Positions 7,916-15,320 of a stretch of DNA of 34,359 nt are shown piece after piece. The translations under genes were made by a program, and so were the position numbers. The notes beneath the pieces were generated by a model. That model had not been told where the DNA came from. It saw only the letters and a program-made list of their open reading frames with translations, and ran no database searches. Source of the stretch: an uncultured Sutterella sp. (GTDB lineage: Bacteria; Pseudomonadota; Gammaproteobacteria; Burkholderiales; Burkholderiaceae_F); NCBI GenBank assembly GCA_958347955.1, contig CATVXH010000018.1:1-34359 (forward strand), given 5' to 3'. Position 1 is the first letter of the stretch; each line of letters begins with the position of its first letter.

Positions 7916-9007
7916 TTAAGATTCTGAAATCTGAATTTCTTCATCCGCGATTTCAATGCGCTCGTCACCCACATACTGGTTCTCACGGCGACGCTCTTCA
8001 TCCAGATATTGAGCTATAGCCGCCACAAGTTCTGGGCAGCCCTCTCGTGTAGCCGCTGAAATAACGAATACCCGTTCATCAACAGGGACCTCAAGCGCAT
8101 CAAGTAAATTATTTATACGTTCTTCTTGCTCTTCCTCGGCAATAAGGTCGACCTTGTTGAGCACCAGCCACCGAGGCTTGTTGTAAAGATCCTCATCATA
8201 CTTTTTGAGTTCCTCAACAATGGCCTTCGCCTCTTGTGCCGGATCAACACTTTCATCAAAGGGGGCCATATCAATGACGTGCAGCAGCAACTTTGTGCGC
8301 GACAGATGACGCAAGAACAAATGCCCCAAGCCCGCGCCTTCGGAAGCTCCTTCGATTAATCCCGGAATATCAGCTACTACAAAGCTTTGCTCCGGACCAA
8401 CACGAACGACCCCTAATTGCGGATGTAACGTGGTAAAAGGATAGTCCGCAATTTTCGGACGGGCATTAGAGACGGCTGAAATAAAGGTTGACTTTCCGGC
8501 ATTTGGCATCCCCAATAAACCAACGTCAGCCAATACTTTCAATTCCAGATTCAAAAATCTGTGTTCGCCCTCTTCACCTGGCGTGCATTGTCGAGGAGCC
8601 CGATTGGTACTCGACTTAAAATGCAAATTTCCTAAGCCGCCTTTGCCGCCTTTTGCCAACAAGTAGCGTTCACCGTGGCGAGTGAGATCAGCAACCAACT
8701 CTCCAGTATCAGCATCTGTAACCAATGTCCCGACCGGCATACGCAACTCAATATCATTGCCCGCCGCGCCATAGCAGTCAGACCCGCGGCCGTTTTCACC
8801 ATTTTTAGCAAAATGCTTTCGTGCATAACGGTAATCAATCAGCGTATTGATATTGCAGTCAGCCACCGCATACACGTCACCGCCTCGGCCGCCATCACCG
8901 CCATCTGGGCCACCTTTTGGAATGAACTTTTCACGACGGAAGGACGCGACACCATTGCCCCCTTTTCCACCGGCAACTTCAATACGGGCTTCATCAACAA
9001 ATTTCAT
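7916..9007 (-). CDS. obgE: Obg GTPase (ribosome assembly / stress)
   Basis: A 363-residue Obg/CgtA-family GTPase associated with 50S subunit maturation and stringent response. The glycine-rich Obg fold (about residues 1-160) has GGKGGNG, GGPDGGDGGRGGDV and GGKGGLGN. It is followed by the G domain with P-loop GMPNAGKST, DIPGLIEGASEGAGLG, and NKVD. The C-terminus is an acidic tail. The frame opens at 9022, but ATG 9007 (MKFVDEARI) has GAGG 7 bp upstream and matches the family start. It lies downstream of rplU-rpmA on the same strand, with a terminator between. Confidence 0.96.
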   Translation of the reverse strand: MKFVDEARIEVAGGKGGNGVASFRREKFIPKGGPDGGDGGRGGDVYAVADCNINTLIDYRYARKHFAKNGENGRGSDCYGAAGNDIELRMPVGTLVTDADTGELVADLTRHGERYLLAKGGKGGLGNLHFKSSTNRAPRQCTPGEEGEHRFLNLELKVLADVGLLGMPNAGKSTFISAVSNARPKIADYPFTTLHPQLGVVRVGPEQSFVVADIPGLIEGASEGAGLGHLFLRHLSRTKLLLHVIDMAPFDESVDPAQEAKAIVEELKKYDEDLYNKPRWLVLNKVDLIAEEEQEERINNLLDALEVPVDERVFVISAATREGCPELVAAIAQYLDEERRRENQYVGDERIEIADEEIQISES

Positions 9008-9075
9008 CAAAAACCTCAACACTCAGCTTTGGGAATTGCTTCACAAGTCTCACTCAACTTCTAGACTTTAACACA

Positions 9076-9104
9076 GAAAAAGCCATGTCATCGACATGGC
9101 CTTT
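9076..9104 (-). terminator. Terminator downstream of rpmA (minus strand)
   Basis: GCCATGTC (9082-9089) pairs with GACATGGC (9093-9100) across a 3-nt loop, followed on the minus strand by a run of T. It lies between rpmA and obgE, so obgE transcription depends on read-through or its own promoter. Confidence 0.8.
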
Positions 9105-9161
9105 CTGATTTTTATATCGTTCCTCGGATACCAGAAGTTATCCGAGAGATGTCGCCGACAA

Positions 9162-9419
9162 TTAAGCGGGAATCACCTTGACAAAACGATGATTTTGAGG
9201 TCCCTTGACTTCAAACTTCACCGTGCCGTCAACCTTGGCAAACAAGGTGTGATCACGACCCATGCCGACGTTGTCGCCGGGATGGAATTGCGTGCCGCGT
9301 TGACGAACAATGATGCCGCCAGCATTGATAGCCGCGTCACCAAAAACCTTCACACCAAGACGCTTAGCTTGGGAGTCACGACCGTTGCGGGTAGAGCCGC
9401 CGCCCTTTTTATGTGCCAT
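9162..9419 (-). CDS. rpmA: 50S ribosomal protein L27
   Basis: An 85-residue L27. The sequence MAHKKGGGSTRNGRDS, then GGIIVRQRGT and VGMGRDHTLFA, is the standard L27 pattern. The N-terminal arm reaches the peptidyl-transferase centre. There is no Firmicutes-style N-terminal extension requiring cleavage. It follows rplU by 27 bp and is co-transcribed with it. Confidence 0.97.
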   Translation of the reverse strand: MAHKKGGGSTRNGRDSQAKRLGVKVFGDAAINAGGIIVRQRGTQFHPGDNVGMGRDHTLFAKVDGTVKFEVKGPQNHRFVKVIPA

Positions 9420-9446
9420 TTTCTTACTCTCTTAGAAAAACCTAAA

Positions 9447-9758
9447 TTAAGCCGCGATCGATTCGATCTTGAGCTCCGTGTAGTTTTGACGATGACCAGC
9501 GCTCTTGATGGAGTGCTTACGACGACGCATCTTGAAGATACGAACCTTGTCGTGACGGCCGTGAGAAACAACCGTGGCCGTGACGCTGGCGCCTTCAACG
9601 AAGGGAGCACCGACCTTGAGTTCATTGCCATCGGAAACAGCCAAGACTTCAGAGAGGGTCACTTGGGAGCCGACTTCGGCGTTCAAGGTTTCAACCTTGA
9701 GCATGTCACCGGCAGCAACGCGATATTGCTTTCCACCGGTCTTGATAATTGCGTACAT
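9447..9758 (-). CDS. rplU: 50S ribosomal protein L21
   Basis: A 103-residue L21, which binds 23S rRNA. MYAIIKTGGKQYRV, the middle GAPFVEGA and the C-terminal KMRRRKHSIKSAGHRQNYT are diagnostic. GAGGT lies about 9 bp upstream of the ATG. It is the first gene of rplU-rpmA, with a structured leader of about 100 nt and a predicted promoter upstream. Confidence 0.97.
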   Translation of the reverse strand: MYAIIKTGGKQYRVAAGDMLKVETLNAEVGSQVTLSEVLAVSDGNELKVGAPFVEGASVTATVVSHGRHDKVRIFKMRRRKHSIKSAGHRQNYTELKIESIAA

Positions 9759-9775
9759 TATTTAATACCTCGCCC

Positions 9776-9840
9776 GTTTCGCTCAGCCAACGCACTGTCT
9801 GCGAAACCTTTTTATTGTTAATCAGCAGGGGAAGCCCTGC
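9776..9840 (-). ncRNA. Possible structured mRNA leader of rplU
   Basis: Two hairpins can form in the predicted 5' leader. One is GCAGGG/CCCTGC (9825-9840, 4-nt loop). The other is a 7-bp stem, GTTTCGC (9776-9782) with GCGAAAC (9801-9807). This could be an autoregulatory ribosomal-protein leader, but no known motif is recognised with certainty. Confidence 0.35.
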
Positions 9841-9862
9841 CTACTCATGCGTGGAAACTCGG

Positions 9863-9891
9863 ATTATTTCATATATCAATGAGTTATGCAA
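9863..9891 (-). promoter_or_regulatory. Predicted rplU-rpmA promoter
   Basis: On the minus strand a -35 TTGCAT (plus-strand 9886-9891) is followed by a 17-bp spacer and the -10 AATAAT (plus-strand 9863-9868, 5 of 6 matches). Transcription would start near 9856, giving a leader of about 100 nt. Confidence 0.55.
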
Positions 9892-9967
9892 ATCACTTGG
9901 ACTTTTTTTACTGTTTTTTTTCTGGCAGGCAACAGGGTCTCAAAAAATATCCGTTCGTTACATTGAT

Positions 9968-9996
9968 TTGTCACATTGCTGTCATAATTCTGTCAT
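9968..9996 (+). promoter_or_regulatory. Triple PhoB (Pho) box upstream of the PiT transporter
   Basis: Three direct repeats with an 11-bp period: TTGTCAC (9968-9974), CTGTCAT (9979-9985), CTGTCAT (9990-9996). The linkers are 4 bp each. The last two units form an essentially perfect Pho box (CTGTCAT-AATT-CTGTCAT). A possible -10, TACATA, lies at 10013-10018. The implied control is activation by PhoB~P under phosphate limitation. Confidence 0.8.
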
Positions 9997-10055
9997 AAAC
10001 TTCGCGCAACGTTACATAGCGTTAACAATATTGTGATCACTCCGTCGGGGAACTC

Positions 10056-12287
10056 ATGGAATATTACTATATAGCGATGCTTGTCTTTTTGGCCTGCCTC
10101 GCCTGCTTTGATCTTTTCGTTGGCGTCAGCAACGACGCCGTCAACTTTTTAAATTCGGCAATGGGATCCCGAATTGCCAGTTTCCGCACAACAATGTGGG
10201 TTGCGACATTCGGTGTTTTATTGGGAGCCACTTTTTCATCCGGCATGATGGAAGTTGCTCGCTCCGGCATCTTTCACCCTCAAATGTTTAACTTCACGGA
10301 GATAATGATTATCTTCTTTGCGGTGATGATTGCCGACATTGTTCTTCTAGACACCTTTAATTCCTTGGGTCTACCTACATCCACCACCGTTTCCATCGTG
10401 TTTGAACTTTTAGGCAGCGCCATTGCCGCGGCCGCTATTAAGCTATATATGGAAGGCGGTTCTATGGAGATGGTTTTCGACTATATCAACACCAGTAAGT
10501 CGTTAACAATCATCTCCAGTATTTTGATCTCCGTGGTAGTAGCCTTTGTCTCCGGCGCCGTGATTCAATATGTTATGCGCTTAATCTTCTCTTTCCATTT
10601 TGAAAGAGTTTATCCGTACGTCGGCGGCGTGTTTGGCGGTCTGTCTATTACCGCCATCGCTTACTTCCTGGTCATGAAAGGAGCCAAAGGCGCCAGTTTC
10701 ATGCGTCCTGAATGGATCGATTGGATTCAAGCCAACACAAACATGCTTGTTATTGTTTTATTTGTTGGCTTCTCCATTTTATTTCAACTGCTCATTCTGG
10801 CATGCAAATTCAACGTCTTTAAAATTGTCATCTTAGCTGGGACATTCTCATTGGCTTTCGCTTTCGCCGGAAACGACTTAGTGAATTTCGTCGGCGTACC
10901 GCTTGCCGCTTATGACAGTTTCAAGATCTGGATGGCCTCCGGCGCTGGTCCTGATGATCTCATGATGAGCGGTCTGCTCACTCCAACCAAGACTGATACA
11001 TTTTTCTTGCTCGCATCGGGTCTTGTCATGGTGTTCACACTCTGGTTTTCTAAAAAAGCCCACCGTGTGCTTCAAACTGCTTTGAACTTATCCGCCCAAC
11101 AAAGCGATCATGAACAATTCGGTTCTTCCATCCCGGGACGAGTTATCGTTCGAGCCTCGATGGGGCTTGGCAGCATTGTCAATGAATTGATCCCCGGGGC
11201 TGTCAAAACGAAATTGGATTCTCGTTTTAAACCCAGAAGATTGAAACGCGGCGAGGTTCCTTTACCTTTTGACTATGTTCGCGCCTCAGTAAACCTGGTG
11301 CTCTCTGCCGCCCTGATTTCTTCGGCAACCTCTCTGCAATTACCTTTGTCAACCACATATGTGACATTCATGGTTGCGATGGGGTCCTCTTTTGCCGATG
11401 GTGCCTGGGATCGAGAAACTGCTGTTTATCGCATTTCCGGAGTGCTCACTGTTATTAGCGGTTGGTTCGTCACGGCGTTAACCGCCAGTACTTTGGCTGC
11501 CCTTGTTTGCGCAATAATCTTCTTAGGTGGCGGTTTCATAGCATTCCTTCTAGCTATTCTCGCTCTCTTGCTTATTGTTCGAAGCAACATTCGCTTTAAG
11601 CAGCAAGAGGAAAATTACAAGGCCGAACAAGCTATTCGATATGACGTTGCCAAGATCCGTGAGATTTTGAATAAACGGGTTGGGGAAAACCTTCTCGGCA
11701 CCGTCACGCTTTACAACAACCTTGTTGAAACTTTCCTAAATGACGATGAAAGCGGTCTTCGCAAACTTAAACTGAAGGCCAATGAAAATTTTGACAAACT
11801 CACTTATGAACGTGGCGTCTATTACAAGATGGAAAATTCTGGCTACGTTCCCACTAAGGAAGACTTTGACGCCCGTTACAGCTATTTCCGTACATTCACA
11901 AACCTGAGGGATGTTGGCAGATCTTTACAAGCATTGGCTCGAGTTTCCAAAGACCATATTGCCAACCGTCATCGCACATTCCAAGGTGAATTGAGTCAAG
12001 ATCTTGCAGACCTTTCTCAATTACTGTTGGAAATCGTTGGCAACCAAAACGGACAAGCCAGCGTTGAGGCCTTGCATGAGAATGCACAAACGCTCTTATC
12101 GCGTATTGAAACAATTCAGGAAAAACTTCTTAAGAATGGTCCGGACAAAGGGTTCTCAACCCGCGGCTGCGAACTCTTTTTAAGTTTCCTGCTTTTTGCC
12201 CGAGAGCTGATTAACCATTACGAAATCATTGCAATGCTTCAGCAAAAACTCAACGCACCCACTTCGACCATAGAGAAAAAAGCCTAA
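10056..12287 (+). CDS. PiT-family inorganic phosphate transporter with C-terminal PhoU-like domain
   Basis: A 743-residue inner-membrane phosphate carrier. The two PiT signature repeats are visible as GVSNDAVNFLNSAMGSR near residue 23 and AGNDLVNFVGVPLAA near residue 272, each in a bundle of hydrophobic segments reaching to about residue 510. From about 520 the protein is soluble and helical, rich in charged residues, and resembles the PhoU-like tail seen in large Bacteroidota PiT proteins. Ordinary E. coli PitA is about 500 residues and lacks this. The upstream Pho box points to induction by phosphate starvation. The gene sits between rplU and ispB, which are normally adjacent. Start ATG 10056 has only a weak CGGGGA ribosome site. 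Confidence 0.88.
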   Translation: MEYYYIAMLVFLACLACFDLFVGVSNDAVNFLNSAMGSRIASFRTTMWVATFGVLLGATFSSGMMEVARSGIFHPQMFNFTEIMIIFFAVMIADIVLLDTFNSLGLPTSTTVSIVFELLGSAIAAAAIKLYMEGGSMEMVFDYINTSKSLTIISSILISVVVAFVSGAVIQYVMRLIFSFHFERVYPYVGGVFGGLSITAIAYFLVMKGAKGASFMRPEWIDWIQANTNMLVIVLFVGFSILFQLLILACKFNVFKIVILAGTFSLAFAFAGNDLVNFVGVPLAAYDSFKIWMASGAGPDDLMMSGLLTPTKTDTFFLLASGLVMVFTLWFSKKAHRVLQTALNLSAQQSDHEQFGSSIPGRVIVRASMGLGSIVNELIPGAVKTKLDSRFKPRRLKRGEVPLPFDYVRASVNLVLSAALISSATSLQLPLSTTYVTFMVAMGSSFADGAWDRETAVYRISGVLTVISGWFVTALTASTLAALVCAIIFLGGGFIAFLLAILALLLIVRSNIRFKQQEENYKAEQAIRYDVAKIREILNKRVGENLLGTVTLYNNLVETFLNDDESGLRKLKLKANENFDKLTYERGVYYKMENSGYVPTKEDFDARYSYFRTFTNLRDVGRSLQALARVSKDHIANRHRTFQGELSQDLADLSQLLLEIVGNQNGQASVEALHENAQTLLSRIETIQEKLLKNGPDKGFSTRGCELFLSFLLFARELINHYEIIAMLQQKLNAPTSTIEKKA

Positions 12288-12302
12288 GTCTGGGATACGC
12301 AA

Positions 12303-12316
12303 AGACCTATAGGTCT
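12303..12316. repeat. 14-bp perfect palindrome before the PiT terminator
   Basis: AGACCTATAGGTCT is its own reverse complement. It lies between the PiT stop codon and the terminator, 46 bp upstream of the ispB -10 box. It may be a protein-binding site or an extra RNA fold. Confidence 0.5.
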
Positions 12317-12347
12317 AAAAAGGGAGACATTAGTTCTCCCTTTTTTG
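12317..12347 (+). terminator. Rho-independent terminator of the PiT gene
   Basis: AAAAGGGAGA (12318-12327) pairs with TCTCCCTTTT (12335-12344) across a 7-nt loop and runs into T6. The T-run lies at the -35 position of the ispB promoter. Confidence 0.9.
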
Positions 12348-12361
12348 TTGTACTTCCCAGG

Positions 12362-12367
12362 TATAAT
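12362..12367 (+). promoter_or_regulatory. Consensus -10 box immediately upstream of ispB
   Basis: A perfect TATAAT. Hexamers 16-18 bp upstream are a poor -35 because they fall in the preceding terminator T-run. Transcription from here would start near 12374, only about 4 nt before the preferred ispB start. Confidence 0.5.
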
Positions 12368-12377
12368 GAGCCCCATT

Positions 12378-13373
12378 ATGACATCTACTAACTCTTCTTC
12401 CAGAAAGTCAGCGCAAGCTGTTTTAGCTCCCATTGCTGACGATCTCCAGGCAGTCAACGAAATCCTTATTCGAGAATTCGCTAACAGCCAAAGCCCAACT
12501 ATTACCGAAATCGGCAACTACATCACACAGGCCGGAGGCAAGCGCATGCGTCCTGCTTTGTTGATGCTAATGGCCAGGGCGCTGGGATATCAGGGTAACG
12601 ATCACCGAGAATTAGGGGCAACCATTGAAATGCTCCACACAGCAACGCTCATGCATGATGATGTCGTTGACGAAGGAATGTTACGGCGCGGACGTCCAAC
12701 AGCCAACGCACAATGGGGTAACAGCGTTGCCGTATTGGTAGGCGATTTTATGTACACCCGCTCTTTCCAGATGATGGTAAAAATTGGAAACCTGCAAGTC
12801 ATGCAAGCATTGGCCAGTGCAGCCAATACCCTCAGCGAAGGAGAAGTGATCCAGATGAAAAACGCGCACGACCCAAGTGTCAATGAAGCGCGTTACTTAA
12901 AAGTAATTGAACGTAAAACATCCGTACTATTCGCCGCGGCGGCTAAAATGGCTGCCGCCATTGCCCATGCCTCTCAAGAGGCCGAGGACGCCTTGGTCAA
13001 CTACACAATGGCTCTCGGAAACGCCTTTCAAATAGCCGACGATATTTTGGATTACTCCGGTGATCCGACTCAAAGCGGTAAGCAAATTGGTGCTGATTTT
13101 GCCGAGGGCAAAGTTACCTTGCCAGTAATCTATGCGATGCAAGCGGCCTCTTCTGAAGATCGACTTTTCATTGAAGAGGCAATACGTCAAGGGCATGGCG
13201 ATTTTGAAAAGATATCGTCCATCATTATTAAGAGCGGCGCAATTGAAAAATGTAAGAGCCGTGCTATGCAAGAGCTTGAAAGAGGGAAGTCAGCATTAAA
13301 TGTATTGCCCTCTTCCATTTTCAAAAATTCTCTGATAGAATTGCTGTCCTTCGTTGTTGAGCGGAAAGCTTAA
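12378..13373 (+). CDS. ispB: Octaprenyl/polyprenyl diphosphate synthase
   Basis: A 331-residue trans-long-chain prenyl diphosphate synthase that builds the isoprenoid side chain of respiratory quinones. It has GGKRMRPALL, the first aspartate-rich motif DDVVDE followed by RRGRPTAN, and the second motif DDILD. Length and sequence fit bacterial IspB. In-frame starts exist at 12345, 12366 and 12378. ATG 12378 is chosen because the -10 box at 12362-12367 overlaps the earlier candidates. No Shine-Dalgarno is seen, so the mRNA could be nearly leaderless. The chain length of the product cannot be read from sequence by eye. Confidence 0.93.
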   Translation: MTSTNSSSRKSAQAVLAPIADDLQAVNEILIREFANSQSPTITEIGNYITQAGGKRMRPALLMLMARALGYQGNDHRELGATIEMLHTATLMHDDVVDEGMLRRGRPTANAQWGNSVAVLVGDFMYTRSFQMMVKIGNLQVMQALASAANTLSEGEVIQMKNAHDPSVNEARYLKVIERKTSVLFAAAAKMAAAIAHASQEAEDALVNYTMALGNAFQIADDILDYSGDPTQSGKQIGADFAEGKVTLPVIYAMQAASSEDRLFIEEAIRQGHGDFEKISSIIIKSGAIEKCKSRAMQELERGKSALNVLPSSIFKNSLIELLSFVVERKA

Positions 13374-13387
13374 CGGCGACTGATTGT

Positions 13388-13466
<79 letters not shown>

Positions 13467-13474
13467 TTAGATTT

Positions 13475-13500
13475 AAGCGACTGCCCGAGTCGCTTTTTTT
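13475..13500 (+). terminator. Terminator after tRNA-Pro
   Basis: AAGCGACT (13475-13482), 5-nt loop, AGTCGCTT (13488-13495), then a T-run to 13499. Confidence 0.92.
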
Positions 13501-13505
13501 ATGCC

Positions 13506-13549
13506 TAAACAAAAAGGCCCCCAATTCTTTGTCCAAGAAGTGGGGACCT
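13506..13549 (-). terminator. Terminator of the DcuC gene (minus strand)
   Basis: A 15-bp stem between 13515-13529 and 13535-13549 with one wobble and one mismatch, followed on the minus strand by TTTTTTGTTT. It is about 50 bp past the dcuC stop. Confidence 0.8.
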
Positions 13550-13598
13550 GTTCAATTGAAACCCTTACAACAAGTCAGTTTCCAACTTACTTCCGCAA

Positions 13599-14987
13599 TT
13601 ACAAGAAGATCAGGGAAGAACCAACCGTTGAAATCGTCGCAATGATCATCACGGGAATCGTACGGCGTGCCACTTCAAACGGTGACAGGTTAGCAATACT
13701 GGAGACGGCGATCATGACGCCCGCGATCGGAGACATAGAGCGGGCGATACCAGCGGTCAACTGAACCGGGCAAGCCATCACAACAGTTTCCCAACCCACA
13801 GCCTTTGCGGCGCTTGGCAACAAACCAGAGAAAGCAAAGAATGCCGCATTGCCAGAGCCGGTCACAAGGGCCGCAACGATCATAATCGTACACATCACAA
13901 AAAGCATCAGAACGCCTCCTGCCTCCTTCATTGAAGCAGCCGCGTCGATGATTGTGTCAATACCACCGGTAAGTTTAAGACCTTCGGCAAAAACGCCAGC
14001 GCAAATGATCAGAGCAACGGTGGTTCCAAATACACGACCCATACCGGTAAAGAATGTCTTTGTGCCGTTAACACATTCTTTGAAGTTACGGTTCGTAAGC
14101 AAATGCACGATAAAAGCAGTGAACATGCAAGTCACGATACACGTTTGAATACTTAGGCGCACACCGACAATGCCAAACTTAGAGAAGACAAAAAGCAAAG
14201 CAATCGGCATCACCGGAAGCAATGCGTAGAACCAAGGCGCATCAGGGGCTTTAGCGACAGCCTTATCGCTCTGGACAATGGCTTGCATTCCAAAGTCTGC
14301 CTCGGTTAAACGACCGCTTGCCAAATCACGTTTATCAAACCAGCGTTGGATGTACATGTGCGAGAAGCAAATGGCCGTCATCGTCACAATGGCAACAGGA
14401 ATTTGACCTTCAATGAACCACGTCATTACGTCCAATTCTGAGAGCTTGGAACCCAAAATAGAATTGGCTGAGGCAGGTCCCAAATCCAAGCAACTGGCCG
14501 TTGCAATAATGGCCGCGGCCGATAATTTAGAGACACCGACGGACATCAGAAGCGGATAGATCGTCAACATCAATAACACCCCCAAACCAACGGCAGAGGG
14601 AATGAAAATGTTCATGATTTGACCCGCAACATAGGCTAAACCCAAAAGAAGATAAGGGGACTTCACATAGCTCAAGGGTTTTGAACAAACCCTCACTAAA
14701 GCTTTGGTGGCACCAATGCTGTCAAGATATTCAGCAAAGCCGCTGATCAGCATGATTTGCAAACCTAAACCACCCAACGTGGATTTAGAAATATTTGTAA
14801 ACCATTCAAAAATATCGAATATAAAATTATTCGTGCTCTTTTTTAAAAGCGGCTCCGGGCTGATACACATGGTAACAACGATGAGCGCTACACCAACCAA
14901 GAGTAAAGACCACGGGGCGTAGTATTTTTTAACGACTAAATAGCCGACCAGGATTACCCCCAGCACGACCATTAATAGACCAAACAT
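13599..14987 (-). CDS. dcuC: DcuC-family anaerobic C4-dicarboxylate transporter
   Basis: A 462-residue, very hydrophobic integral membrane protein with about 12 predicted membrane segments. It matches the DcuC family: N-terminal MVVLGVILVGYLVVKKY, LIMLISGFAEYLDSIGAT-like segment, IFIPSAVGLGVLL, SCLDLGPASANSILG, and a C-terminal region with VTGSGNAAFFAF. DcuC in E. coli exports succinate or exchanges it for fumarate during anaerobic growth. The ATG is preceded by a strong GGAGG. It stands alone, with a terminator behind it. The family is clear, the substrate is inferred. Confidence 0.86.
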   Translation of the reverse strand: MFGLLMVVLGVILVGYLVVKKYYAPWSLLLVGVALIVVTMCISPEPLLKKSTNNFIFDIFEWFTNISKSTLGGLGLQIMLISGFAEYLDSIGATKALVRVCSKPLSYVKSPYLLLGLAYVAGQIMNIFIPSAVGLGVLLMLTIYPLLMSVGVSKLSAAAIIATASCLDLGPASANSILGSKLSELDVMTWFIEGQIPVAIVTMTAICFSHMYIQRWFDKRDLASGRLTEADFGMQAIVQSDKAVAKAPDAPWFYALLPVMPIALLFVFSKFGIVGVRLSIQTCIVTCMFTAFIVHLLTNRNFKECVNGTKTFFTGMGRVFGTTVALIICAGVFAEGLKLTGGIDTIIDAAASMKEAGGVLMLFVMCTIMIVAALVTGSGNAAFFAFSGLLPSAAKAVGWETVVMACPVQLTAGIARSMSPIAGVMIAVSSIANLSPFEVARRTIPVMIIATISTVGSSLIFL

Positions 14988-15320
14988 AAAGTTTCCTCCG
15001 GATTGTGTTCGACAGTCTGTAGGGCTCTAACGTCCCTTTGTTTTAATTGAAAAAACTATGCGAATTGCTTTTCCGTACAGTCCATACAATTAAGACCTTG
15101 GCAGGCTAGCAGATAAACCTTAATGTTTTTTAAGATTCAAAAATAAATTTGTGCCTAAAGGATATAAATCAAAATTCTGGAAAGTATTAACAATCTTTTT
15201 CCTCAACTCGATCAATAGTGTTTACCAGACCGATAATTTTTAAATCTTTTAAGAGGATTTCCAGCATTCATACACTGTCACGCAAACTATCCCTTTTCCA
15301 AATCCGAAGCAAAAAAGAAA
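14988..15320. other. Gene-free AT-rich region upstream of dcuC
   Basis: A 333-bp stretch between the OLD gene stop and the dcuC start. I see no credible gene. On the minus strand, a weak promoter for dcuC could be TGGACT (plus 15079-15084) / CATAGT (plus 15055-15060) with an 18-bp spacer. AGGAT-ATAA-ATCAA at 15159-15172 resembles an FNR box with one poor half. Neither is firm. No clear terminator for the OLD gene is seen. Confidence 0.4.

Noticed and set aside
9096..9821. A 241-codon open frame on the plus strand across rplU and rpmA
   Set aside because: It is antisense to two unmistakable ribosomal protein genes and gives no recognisable protein.
13501..13764. A plus-strand open frame starting right after the tRNA terminator
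   Set aside because: Overlaps the dcuC terminator and 3' end in antisense; no Shine-Dalgarno or recognisable product.
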